From NCBI RefSeq assembly GCF_954871325.1, contig NC_088779.1, positions 3,908,846 to 3,972,845 of the forward strand: a stretch of 64,000 nucleotides of DNA, in the 5' to 3' direction. The notes below the pieces were generated by a model. The model did not search any database, was not told where the DNA came from, and saw nothing but the letters and a program-made list of their open reading frames with translations. The DNA comes from Gordionus sp. m RMFG-2023. Its lineage: Eukaryota; Nematomorpha; Gordioida; Chordodea; Parachordodidae. Of this stretch, positions 34,911 to 47,464 are shown in pieces; the first letter of the stretch is position 1; each line of letters opens with the position of its first letter. The translations under genes were made by a program, and so were the position numbers.

Positions 34911-37119
34911 ATATTAAATTTTTATATACTTCATATTATTTTAGTATATTATATGTGATTAAAAATGTATTTTTTTCTTATCTTTATAAATTTAAACATG
35001 GGCTAATTTTATAATCTAATTTTATTATTAAATCGTATTTTTACTCTGGGATATTAAAAAGGTATTTATTTTTGTTTATTATTATTTCAAAAAAAAATTG
35101 GGATTATTCCTTCGCTCTCAAAAAGTTTAGAGTTTCCGGTTTGGAGTATATAAAAAATAAGGTAAAATTTGCAAGAACCAATTTATTTTTGAAATTAATT
35201 TATACAAATAATAATGTTACAAATTGTTACTTCCCTTAACCAAACCCCTATTAAAGAATATTTTTAAAAAGATTAACAAATATAAAAAACTTAACTTATA
35301 TTCTCGTCAGTTGCAACTTCTACCAACGGGCAGTTTACTCTTATGATATTCGGGGGGTTTTTTTAGCTCACAAAATTAAAATACTGGCATTTGATGCTAG
35401 GAAACTTTGATTCTAATCAAATTGAGTAGTCTAAATATTTTTTTAAATTTAACTATCGTTCCCATTTTATATAATAAGGGATTGGTAGTTATTATTATTG
35501 GTTAATTTATATTTTATTTTTTTTTATATATAAATATTATATTTATTTTTTATTTTTTGAAGTATTTATAAATTTTTTAAAATTATCTTGAAATTTTTAA
35601 AATACCTTTTTCTATATTATGTGAATGAATAATGGACTCTTAGCCATACATAAAGGATTTTCTGTTCTTATTTTGCTCTTGAACTGACAAAAAATATAAC
35701 GATAAATAATAATTTTGTTTATTATAAAAAAATTATAGCCTATTTGAACAAGAATTAAAATCACATAATTGAGCATCTTTAATTAATTAATAAATATATA
35801 TAAATTTACAGTTTAAGGTTTAACTTTAAATACACTTTCAGAAATAATAATAATAAAATAAAATTTTTTTATAATAAAACATAGAAATTAATAGATTTAC
35901 AATTTCCGTCAAATTTTTAATATGATAATTTTACTATATAAATTTACAACAATCAAGTAAATAACTCACTTATTGATTAGATAAAATGTTATGCAGAGGC
36001 TCATTAGAATTTACACGCCCCCATAGCCCCCGCTTTTACCCGGCCTACGGTCGGGTTTTATATTAACATTACTTTTTTAAATTGAATTGTAAACTCTGAG
36101 CAATTATTCTGAATTTCATATTTTGTCATTTATTATGCATACAAATAATGAAATCAAATAAAAAAACATTTCTAAAGATGGCAATATAATTCTTAGCATA
36201 TAATTAATATAATGTTGTGTTACCATTTATAAAATGTTTTATAGAATGGACTAATAAAGAAAAATTTGTAGGCCTAACCAAATTAATAATTCTTGTAGAA
36301 GAGAATGTAAACGACTAATCCAAATCATCAAACTATATGGTGGTTAGAGCGTCCTCTGATGTTATGGAGGCTTGATAATCGAGAAAATGAGATATTACAT
36401 TTCTAAAAGATTTTCTTCCATTTTTAATGATATATAAACGATTAGACAGTTGACCATAAATTATGCAAAAATTCTCTCAGTAGCAGGAGTAACAATCTTA
36501 AATTATAATAGCCACACAAATAATAGATTTTGGTTTTGCAGTCATAGCCATGAAGCTCACGATGTAAACTTATATCTGAATTTATTATGTTAGATAAATT
36601 GATAAAACAAAAACACTAAAAATCTTTAGAAGAAATAATTATTCAAATATATTGAAGCCTTGAGTTAGGTAAGGATGTCATATTAGAGATGAATCATTTA
36701 ATAACTAGAAAATAAGAACCGGAATAATAGGATGAAATTAATTAAGATTTTCTATATTATTGTGGTAACACCTCTAGTTGTAAATTACTACTATTTATAA
36801 GATGATATTATAGATTTATATGAAACTATATCACAATTTTAAAATAATACATTGAAGGTTAAAGTAAAACATATATAAGTAATTTAAAAATATATATTAA
36901 AAATATCATGTAAACTATTTGTAAATTAAAATTTATATAAAAAACTGTATAATAAAAAAAAATAATAATTATTATAGTAAATTGTAGTAAATTGTATGTT
37001 GGGTGGATGGAGGTAATAATATCAAAATATTAACGTATTAAAATTTAACTCAAAACTGTTTTTCAATGAAGAAAAAAAAATAGCTTTCCTAGAAAACACA
37101 TAAAAAAAGATGGAAAAAA
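34911..37119. other. Gene-free stretch after the FN3-like gene
   Basis: AT-rich. A GC patch at 36018-36057 (CTTTTACCCGGCCTACGG) matches one at about 61520-61545 within the hAT-1 relative, so the region around 36.0-36.9 kb probably includes another decayed member. A 70-bp segment at about 35740-35810 recurs inverted at about 42200-42285. Confidence 0.45.
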
Positions 37120-37425
37120 AATATCTAATAAGGATTACATTCATTGTGGGATGAATAGATGTTTAATTTTTTAGTAATAAATTTTTATTAAATATAAATA
37201 GATGGCGTTAACGAATTGAATGCAAATTGTTACTTATAATTATTATCAAAAGCATTTATTAGTATTTATTAAAATATTAACCTCAATATATTCTATAACA
37301 GTTAAATATATCTGTAAAAGTGGCATTTTACTTAATATTTTCTAACCATTTCAATATAATAGAGGATTATCAAATATATGTCTACTTATTATTTATAAAT
37401 ATATTTCTTATACTTGTTTATTTTA
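37120..37425 (-). repeat. Interspersed repeat R, reverse copy
   Basis: Reverse-strand copy of a repeat also seen at 39036-39213 plus 40348-40445 and at about 61698-61985. Shared blocks include AACGCCATCTA near one end, a CATCCC(A)CAAT block, AAGTAAGTAGA-like and CTCTATTATAT. It shows the uninterrupted sequence where the 39214-40347 transposon is inserted in another copy. Confidence 0.75.
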
Positions 37426-37839
37426 TAGTCAAAACAATCCGTTTCTTTATTTTAAATTGTTTCCTATATATATAGTATTTTATAATTATGTCATTTAACT
37501 TCTAATAATATGCAATTGCATTGACCTCCATAAGATATAATTAAATGTAGGAAAGTTATAATAATATATTTTACAAATAACGTAACCTTTTAAAATATAT
37601 AAGGTAACCTTTAAAATATATAGATATTCAAATATACAGTTTAGACCATGGAAATATTTTTAGGAAGAGGCATGGTAATTAAATTAAAAAATGGATGAGA
37701 ACTGGGCTAATTACAATATTAAATATGTTAAATTTTCAATTAATAAATGATTTTATTTATTTAATTAGGGTTATAAAATAATTTAAATATTAAAAAATCT
37801 ATTAAACTTCAATTCTTAATCCTATATTGATATTTAAAC

Positions 37840-38932
37840 TAGATGGGCTGGCGGGCGACGGATTAAATTATATGAAAAACGGGCTGGCGGTTGGGTGGGT
37901 TAAGAAAAATATTTAAACTATTGAGGTTAAAAAATTTAAAACTTTAATTTATTACTTAAAATCTTTTATGTAAATACTATTTATAAATAGCTCTAAGAAA
38001 TTTCAACATTTTTAATACCAATCGATATCTCAGGATGTGTTGATATTGAAAAAAATCTATTTGCGGGGAAGAATATAATATCAACGTGGATGAAAATCTC
38101 ATTTTACCAGTTTCTTCAAAAGCAAAGAGAATATTAATTAAAGGTTATTAAATTATAAATGCGATGTTTGAAATAGATAGAATCCACGTCAAAAATTAAA
38201 CAGCAACAGAGAGGAAGATGTGGCTTTTAGAGAGGAGAGCACCTTACCCATAACAAAATATTTAAATCTTAAAGTAGCGAGTTTTTGCATAATTTAGCAA
38301 GAGTTACTAAGTTTAGTTTAAGTTTGCAATTTGCAAACAATTAATTTAAATTACTCTTTTAATATTTATTATTAAGCTTAAGTAGAGCAAACGGATATCC
38401 TTCTTTGGTAGAAACCACAAGAAAATTTTTTATCTAAGCTATCAAGATTAACCAGTGCTTCTTGTGAGCGAGGAATTAACACTGCCGGAAAGTTTATAGA
38501 ACAAAAAGGAAGGTGCGGGGATCCAGAAAATGTGGATTCATTATTATTTTTGCATTATAATTAGTATTTATATTTTTTACATAAATATTTTCTTAAATCA
38601 AATCAATTCCTTATCCCGTAATTTAAATTGAATATTATTATTTTTTTGCTTAATATAACAATTTCCTTAAATTATAAAAAAAAAATTAGCGCTGAAACTA
38701 AATAATTTATATTTAAATTAGATTTTAAAAGAAAATTGAAGGAATTCAAGCTTTTAAAATTTCATGGGCGGAATGGGTTATTAAATTTTTTTATATAATG
38801 GACAGACGGGTAAAAATTTTTTAGATTAATGGGCGGGTGGAGATGTTGGTAAAGAGTTTTAGAGGGCGAATATATTTTCTTAAAAACTATGGGCGGGCTT
38901 GTAGGCTAAAAACTCGCCTTTGCAGACCTCTA
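37840..38932 (+). mobile_element. hAT-2 DNA transposon
   Basis: A 1093-bp element flanked by ATTTAAAC (37832-37839) and ATTTAGAC (38933-38940), an 8-bp duplication with one change. Its ends have GGGCGGG-type sub-repeats and TTTGCAGACCTCTA at the right. At about 38425-38560 the plus strand reads LTSASCERGINTAGKF, then PENVDSLLFLHYN, the C-terminal dimerisation region of hAT transposases. The rest of the transposase is missing or decayed, so this is an internally reduced element. Confidence 0.8.
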
Positions 38933-39035
38933 ATTTAGACATAATGATTGATATTCCATTTTTAACACAGAATTTATTTTTAAATTTTATTATCATACCT
39001 ATTCCTAAAAATATTTTCAAGGCTCAAATAAGTAT

Positions 39036-40445
39036 AAGAGATTTCTTTATAAAAAGTAAGTAGACATATAACTTATAATCCTCTATTATATAAAGTTGTT
39101 TATAAAATATTAGATAAAATGCCACTTTTTATAGACGTATTTGACAGTTATATAATATATTACAGTTAATATTATAATAAATTTTACTAATAAATGGTTT
39201 TGATAATAAATATCAGAGGCCTGCCAGAGGTACCATTTGCACGGCCCGGCCCGGTTTTAAATATTTTTAGGCCCGGCCCGGATATTTTAAAAAAAAATTT
39301 TTTATCGGCCCGGCCCGGATTTAAAAATATAAAGCCCGGCCCGGATATTTTTTTAAAAAAAAATTTTAGGCCCGGCTCGGAATTTTTTAAAATTATGTAG
39401 TGGAAAAATTCCGCTCACAGCTTGCACTTGAAGCAGGAATTGCCAATACCCGTTTTGCCAATTTTGCTCAAATTGGAAATTCGCTTCTATGAGCCGCCCA
39501 CCACTCTAACAAATTATCCACCTTAAATGTTTCATCTATTTTTTTATTTATGTAATTATAATATTCATCATCGGGTATTGACATATTACCAGAATTACCA
39601 TCGCCCCATTTGTCATAAAACGATTCAGTTTGTTTAACAACAGTCGTAATTTGATTGGTCGATGGTATTTTATTTACTTCCTGAGCCTCTTGTAATTTAA
39701 TATAATCTTTTATATAGTTTTCCGTCATCTTGCGATCGAATTTGGGACAGAAAAAAAGAGAAATAAAAAATTTTTCAATTAAAAAATGCTTGATATTAAG
39801 TAAAATCAATTTTATTTCTCCTTTTTCGCTATGAAAGCTATTACAAACTTCAAGAAGTGATATTCCTTTATTAGATTGTTTTGGTAAAATATATTCTAAA
39901 AATTTAGATATGAATTATAAAAAAATATATTAATAATACTTGAATATTGGGGCGTATTTAAAATATTCCTTTATTTGATTGTTTTGGTAAAATATGTTGT
40001 AAAAATTTAGATATGAATTATAAAAAAATATATTAATACTTTGAATAAATTTGCAGAAAATTAATAATTAGATCAATCTGCGGGTGTTAGGTAGTGTTAA
40101 CCATCACCCAATATTATATTAATCATAACTATAATATAATATAATTTTATAACCATTAACTCATAATGTAAAAATTTTTATAAAAAATATTAAGGCCCGT
40201 CCAGGCCCGGGTTTAACAATCTTAGGCCCGGCCCGGCCTGGCCCGGATATGTTAAAAAAAAATTTTTTAGGTACGGCCCGCCCGGCCCGGGTATATTTAA
40301 AAAATTTAAAATAGGGCCGGGTTTAGGGCCGGGCCTGCAGGTCTCTAATAAATATAGTAACAAGCATTCAAGTATTTAACGCCATCTATTAAGTTATACA
40401 TAAATTTAAAAAGTAAACATTTTATTATTCATCCTGCAATTAGAA
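39036..40445 (+). repeat. Interspersed repeat R, copy split by hAT-3
   Basis: The repeat runs 39036-39213 and continues at 40348-40445 (AACAAGCATTCAAGTATTTA, then ACGCCATCTA). The gap is filled by hAT-3. The other two copies read through the same place without it. Confidence 0.75.
39214..40347 (-). mobile_element. hAT-3 DNA transposon
   Basis: A 1134-bp element flanked by identical 8-bp repeats ATAAATAT (39206-39213 and 40348-40355). The ends are CAGAGGCCTGC and GCAGGTCTCTA, followed inside by repeated GGCCCGGCCCGG blocks alternating with A/T runs. The minus strand (39809 down to about 39390) reads DNLLEWWAAHRSEFPI and, after a break, AKLAKRVLAIPASSASCERN, the hAT C-terminal region. A direct repeat of about 100 bp lies at 39862-40045. 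It is an internally deleted, broken copy. Confidence 0.9.
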
Positions 40446-40837
40446 AAAATCAAAATCTCTTTAAAAGGTGATAACTTTAAACTAAAGGATTCTATTACTA
40501 TAAATAAAGATAAGGGGTTTTCCAGTTAAGATGAGTAGATTTTTCTTTAAAAATTCTATACAAAATATTAGTATTTAAAATTATAATTTAAACATTTATC
40601 TATGCTAAATTTTATTATAAACTATTATCATATATATTTTATATGAACTGAGACATAATGATCAATTTTATAATATAAAAATTATCAATCATTGTCTTAA
40701 TTTATTGATGTATTTTGTATATGTGCCTCAATAAAAATTAAAGGTTATTAAATAAATATGAGAATTGGAATTACATTATTAGAATCGATTCTTATATTTT
40801 TACTTAAATATTGAATCTCAGAATATATAGCTTAGTT

Positions 40838-41089
40838 CAGAGACTTGCAGGTCCGGCCCAGATTTAGGGACAGGCCGCACCACATTTTTAAAAAATGGCC
40901 GGGCCGGGCCGTATATTGTAAAACCAAATATTTGAAATCATCTTTATTGGCTATAAAATCAAAAATAAATAGAATATATTTTTAAAAAAATCCGGGCCGG
41001 GCCTTAAAATATAAAACCCGGGTAGGGCCGTAAAAAATTTTTGAAAAAAAATCCGGGCCAGGTCGGGCAGTTACTTTTTAAGGTTTCTG
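40838..41089. mobile_element. MITE related to hAT-3
   Basis: A 252-bp element starting CAGAGACTTGCAGGTCCGG, flanked by GCTTAGTT (40830-40837) and GCTTAGAT (41090-41097). Its interior has several CGGGCCGGGCC blocks. It shares the terminal sequence style of hAT-3, which probably mobilised it. Confidence 0.75.
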
Positions 41090-41940
41090 GCTTAGATAAA
41101 TGCTTTAATTTATCTAAATTTTAAAAATAAATATGAATATCGCGCAAATAGATTTTAGCAATATAATATTTTATTAATTTTTTAAAAAAAAAATCCTTTT
41201 ATAATGTAACAGGATAACATATCCATAAATTCGATTAATTTAACCAAATTGTCTCTCAGTGAAATATATTTCATAAAAATAATAATAATTTCTTTTATAA
41301 AATAATTATATATTGAATGATTTTTAATATAAATTAGAAAATAAAATCTTTATCGAAAAATATTAGTTCTTTCTTAGACTGGGTCATTAATGTTTCCAAA
41401 TAAAAAATCTCAAAATTTATTAATTTTCGCATGTCCGAAATCTTCCAATTATTATTCTTTACAAAAAAAACAACGAAAAAAACAAAAATATTACTTACCA
41501 GTTTTTTTTTCATAAAAATTGCTCAAATAAATATATCTTTTTAAAAAAAATATAAATTTTTGTAAATGACGAAAAATTGATTTAGAACACTATTTTATTT
41601 TTACCTTAAAAATAGCTTATATTATTTTTTTTCCTTCAAAATTTAACAAATTTATTTATTTATATTTTTTAAGATTTAGGACACACTTATCGGTAGAGTA
41701 ATTGTCTAAAAAGTTTCAATTATAGCGATACAATTTATCGTATCGGAAATTTAAATTATATCAAAAGATATAAATAACAAAATTTCCGTTTGCTACCCAT
41801 AAAACTTTTTATCGAATCTGAAATCGAGTTGTGTTTACTTGATTGCTCGAAATGCCTGATTTATATAAAGTAAAAATATTTTTCTAACTGATTATTTGTT
41901 TGAAGAAAAAAAGTAGAGATGCATATAGAAAAAAGGATAT

Positions 41941-42200
41941 TAACCTAAAAATTTAATGGTGAATAAGAGTAAAAATAAATTTATAAGTTTTCCTTAAAAA
42001 TTAAATATTAATTAACTTTTTTCTGAAAGTAAAAATATATAGGCATCATTAAACTGGAAATTTAATGGTAGTTCCGAATATATACAAACTTTTAAGTTTT
42101 CTTAAAAATTAAATAAAGATTTAATTATTTATTTACCATTTTCCTTAAAAAAATATACACATAAACTGTATAATTTAATGGTGATTTCTGAATATATATA
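41941..42200. repeat. Diverged tandem repeat of about 110-120 bp
   Basis: Three loose units share AAATTTAATGGT, then AATATAT or AAATAAA, AAGTTTTC(C)TTAAAAATTAA and TTAACTTTTT-like blocks. Old and uneven. No coding is seen. Confidence 0.5.
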
Positions 42201-44099
42201 GAGACATATATATTTTATTAAATTAATTATTTAAAGATGCTCAATTATATAATTTTAAATCTTGCTCAAATACTACAAGTTTTTACAAACAATTTTTTTT
42301 TTTTTACATTGTATATCTATATATTTTTGTTTGAAGGTAAGTAAATTTTCTTTAATATAAACATTTATATAGACACTATTGAATTAAAAATACATTTTTA
42401 AAAATAAAGAAGCAAATAAGGATATATCAAAAAAAACTAAATATTAATAAAATATATATATTTGTAAATAATGAAGAAAAACATAAAAGAGAAGTAAGAA
42501 AGAAAAAAATATTAACAAAAAGGGTATACATATCACCCCTAGAGAAGAGTGAATGCTTTAAAAAATTAGAACGGAAGATTTCCAGGGAAATCAGCTGACG
42601 AAGGAAAAATCCTTCACTTGGGGTTCCCTTGAGATCTTTCTCATTTTTTTTCATCTTTCTATGATTTTAATAATGAAATTTGAGGGCGCCATATTTATTT
42701 TAATCGTTGTAGTGGATTTAAAGAGTAAGACAAAAATATGAAACAGAAAATATAATGTTTTTTTTGTTTTATATTCAAATTTTACATTTTGTCACAAAAA
42801 GGAAATAGTCACAAATGTAAAAATGATGTTATATAAAGTAGGTTTAAAATAAAAAGGAACCTATATAAAATCCTATGCCCGATGTAGGAGGGTTAGGTTG
42901 GTATATTAATATATATTAAATATAAAGAGAAGGGCTGATATTGGGCATAGGTTTTGCTTTTAAAAGTATAGTACTTAAATTTTCGCAATTTTTTTCAAAT
43001 TTATTTTAAAATAATACACATATTATTCATTTGATTCCTATAAAACACATACTATATACGTATAGAATAGGGTTAGCTACATAATAAAAATAATAATATG
43101 CATGTGACTATTTACCATATCTGTTTTCGGGACAATAGCTTAATTTATTTCAAATGATTTGAACATTACCTAAACAGTTCTAATAAAAACTGATTTTTTT
43201 TCTCTTTTTGAATTTAACAAATAACATTATGGGAATTCTTTTGCATTTATTTATTTACACTTTTTGGAAGAATGTCCAGAAAATTTGCTGCAACCAATAT
43301 GACCCATTTATTAATCTTAAAATTAATTAAATTTTTTTTTGATAAATGTCATTATAAACATAAAATCTATCATTTATTTCTTTTATTTTATTATCTAAAT
43401 CGTTTTTCTTCATATCATCATCAGCACAAACCGACTAATATTTATGTTCTTCTTCTTCGTCGATGCATTCAAGAAAATGTAAGTCGTTGATCTGACATCT
43501 AGAGAACTGATCGTTACAAAATGGTAGAAAGGGAAATGATGAAAAATTTTTAAATAAAATAAGCAATTGAATAGCAGGCAAACAAAAATTACGCAAAATA
43601 AAAAAACCAAATTTATATTTTGAATTTTAATATAAATTCATCCATTAATGCTAACCTAAATTAAATTTAAAAGATTTTTTTTTTATTAGCATTATTTTTA
43701 TACATTTTTTAGGAGATTAGTAAATGATTATTAAAGTCTTATCATTTTTGAGGGCTGGCAGAGAATACCGCGACGATCTGATAATCCAATGGATATTATA
43801 TTGATAGAAAACTTAGCTTTAAAATTAAATTAACTTAAAAATAATATAGTTTAACTCCGCCTCCTTGGTCTCTTATAGCTTTTTCATGCTCCATGGGGTT
43901 CTTCACTAATGAAAACTCTTTTGATTCACTTTTAGTTTATTTTCCATCATTAATCGTATAAATAGATAGGAGCATTTTATTAAATTGAAGCTACAAAAAA
44001 TTACTTTTTTATTTTTTTTAAATTTTTGTTTATATAAAAAAAAAATACGTAATATATTTTTAAAAAAATGGCCGGGATATGCAAATGGTACCTTTGTAG
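42200..44099. other. Gene-poor stretch
   Basis: An inverted repeat of 12 bases, CCTATGCCCGAT and its partner ATTGGGCATAGG, bounds about 42871-42952 and may be a tiny foldback element. At 43272-43481 an open frame ends at a good donor (AAT then GTAAGT) but has no domain or partner exon. Near 44070-44105 a piece with GCAAATGGTACC matches the hAT-3 left end. Confidence 0.4.
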
Positions 44100-44317
44100 G
44101 GTTTATGATATATATATGGTAAATCAATTTAAGCAAAAAATATTCAACATCCGATCTATTCATGATATAATAGTATCGAACGAGTGGGGATATGATTGCT
44201 TCATGAGAACTTGGTTATTAGGGAAGATCGATTAAGCATAAAACTATGAAATGATTTATAAAATGGCTATAAGATAATAAGTTCCGCTGCTGCCATTTAC
44301 AGGTTGTGCAGCGCGGG

Positions 44318-44686
44318 AGAGATCGGCAAAGAGTTGGCCTGGCCCCAACGTGCTTCGGGCCGGTCTCGGGCCTAATTTATTTTTAAAAAATCGGATTCAG
44401 ACCGGGTCGGGCGTGATATTTTTAAATAAAATTCGGGCCGGGTCGGGTCGAGCCTTAAAATTAATAAAAAATATTTGATATTATTTTGTAGAACTAGTCG
44501 CCATATAACATATGTCTTTTATTTTGAGTAATTTTAAAAAAATAAAAAAATTAAAATCTATATTTAAATAAGTTCTGGCCGGTAAATTTTCTTAAAAAAA
44601 TTTCGGGTTCGGACTTGACCGTCGAAACTTTTTTAAAAAAAACTCGGGCCGGGCTTGAATAATTAGGCTCGATCCAGACCACTACC
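44318..44686. mobile_element. MITE of the GC sub-repeat hAT family
   Basis: About 369 bp starting AGAGATCGGCA and ending CCAGACCACTACC, with GGGCCGGT and CGGGTCGGG blocks inside. The flanks AGCGCGGG and TAGCGGGG are close to an 8-bp duplication. The paralogous site at about 54815-54830 reads AAGCGCGGCCAGGCC without any insertion, so this entered after the segmental duplication. Confidence 0.65.
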
Positions 44687-47464
44687 TAGCGGGGCCAGGC
44701 CAATATTTCGAAAACAAAATTTATAATATCCATTAATCACTTCGATCAAATAATGGAGTATTTCCAATTTTCTTTTTTTTTTAAAAAAAAAACGATTGAA
44801 AAATATATTGGGCATAATAATTCAAATATAACAAAATTTGAAAATTTCGGGCCTAGTCGTAAAATGATCAATAGTATATCCGGGTAGGGCCATGAAAAAA
44901 ATGCCGGGCCGGGTTAGAACGAATATTTTATCGAAATCGGGTCTGGCCATGTAATATAGGCTATCTCGGCAGGCACGAAATATATTTTAAAAAGTTGATA
45001 TGTTTTTTTTACATATATCCGGAAGTAAATATTTTGAAATTATCTGTAGACTAAACATTTTATTATGCACATCCTAAGTAAATATTTTTGAAATTGTTTA
45101 TTATCCTTTGTTATTACGCATGTATCTGACTCACTTCTAAGAAATAATTATGCTAAAATAATACCTAGAAAATGCTTATTTTTTTGTGATTATATATTAG
45201 AAAAAAAATTTTATTATAATTTTTCATTTATTACAATATAAATTTAAATTTGATTTTTCGAGACTATGCTATCAAAAAATTGCTTTTCCACCTTATTCCT
45301 AAGCTTGATTTGCTTTGTTGTGATGGATCTAAACAATGGAGAATTAATAAGTAAGGATTAATATCATATTATTTGAATATATAATTCAATTATTTACTTG
45401 AAATTATATAGGAATGTAAGAATTTATTTTATTTATATATATAAATGGTGACATTTTACTTTATCAGTCTAATTTATGTTGTAAATTAAGGTGAATGAAA
45501 TTGAATCTTATATTTAATATAACGATAAAATATAAATGCCTTATTAGTACTGTTAAGATGACTCGATTTGAGCTGATTTTTAAAAACTAAACAGAGAAAA
45601 TAATAAAATTTAATTAATATCGAAAATTTTAACCTGTTTGAAATATTTTTTAAAGTTATATCACCACGTTGCCTTTTATTTAATGATGAAGATGTTGTCT
45701 TTTCTTCGCCCAAACACATAAATCATCTGAAATTTTAACTTTTGCCCAAAATATGTCAAATCTAAAATTTCAATTCAATACTACCTAATATTATATTTTT
45801 TGATTTTAAAAATATTTTGCGTATACTTATAATCTACTTCTAGATGAAAATGTAGTATTCGAACCTAATAATAGCACGTACTGTAAAATGAAAAACGAAT
45901 CGATTTATGGTGTAAGAAATATTACATTTCATCTAGTACAAAGCAATAGCATTGGACAAGTTTAATGTGATAGTGAGGATTCTTAGCTCTCAAATCGATG
46001 ATCCCTGAATATCCCTTCGTGTATTTCAACTATACCTTGCAAACAATAGTAAATGATATAGGGATCTTAGCCAAGTCATTCTAACGGATATCTGTAGGAA
46101 TACAAATCCGGAAAGGTTTTTTCTTATTCTTTGTTGGTTATAATATAAAAAATAATATAGAATTTATATCCCAGGAATTGCATATAAAACGATAATTATT
46201 TTTACTTTTTACATTTTTTTCTTTTTCATACATATATAATAGAAGCATCACCGATTTACAATTGATAAATTTGAATCAAAGCTCGAAATATTACATCAAA
46301 ATCTTCTTCCAACAAGGAAATGTTACAATTTATTGATAAGCTTTTCTTCTACCTACACATTCAAATGTAATATTATTATAAATTCACTTGTCCAGATAGA
46401 TATAGGTTTTAAGTGAAAACAAAATTGTTCTTAGGGTTTGTTAGTTCGTATTTTATTTTATAATCATAAACAAATTCCTTATAATAATTAATATAACTCT
46501 ATGGCGCATTCTCAATTTTTAATTTTGTAGTTGATAAATATTGCCATCTAATATTAAATTAAAATGGCATCCGAGCATTTACATCCAAATATAGCTTTTT
46601 TTTATATAAAGGAGAAATTTCAAAAATAGAGGAAAAGATTGTAATTTGATGATAATAATATATTTATATTTTTGCATATATCTTCATATTTATTTTAGAA
46701 GGGAAATTTCAGAAATTTTTCATTAAGAAAAAATATGAACTAGTGAGAAGATACCAAAAGAATTGGGAAGGGGGGGGGGGGTGGATTATATATTTTATTT
46801 TAATATAACATGGTTTAATTGTCTTTAAAAAAAATGAGAATTTGAATTAAAGATTTTTGATTTATAAATTTTAATGATACTAAACTTAGAAATTCATGTT
46901 TTAATAGAATCCTATTTTATAAACATTTTTGAATTCGATAAGTAATACTTTTTTATTTCTATCTTCTGTACTTTTTGCGTTTGTTGAGCTTAGAAATGTA
47001 AATGAAGACCTAAAATATGTGTTGCTATCATTTTAATTATAATGCTAATAAAAAATAATAATAATATTTTTTTTAGTAAGGTCGTCGGTCTAATCTGTTT
47101 CAAAAGTTTAAAACTTTAAAAGATAAACCTAAATGAAAAAGTTTTGAAAATTTCAGAAATACATTTTTGGGCAATTTTTATTGAATTTCAAATTATAAAA
47201 TTCATATGAAAAATTAATTATCACGCAAATTTTATTTTTATTCTATTATAATTTTTTTTTTGAAAAATAATTTTAGATCAGAAATCACCAAGATGTCTCG
47301 AAATTGGTATGCAATTTTAATAAATACAAATAATATATTTATTTTATGCTAAATAAATCACATTCAATTTATTCCAAATTGCTAAAAGCACAATAGAATT
47401 AATCGTAATCCATGAATATCTATGATATATTCATTAGCTTGCCCATAAATTTAAATTACGATCA

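Noticed and set aside
43272-43490. Possible exon ending at an AAT GTAAGT donor
   Set aside because: The donor is good, but no domain, no convincing acceptor and no partner exon were found; chance donors are common in this composition.
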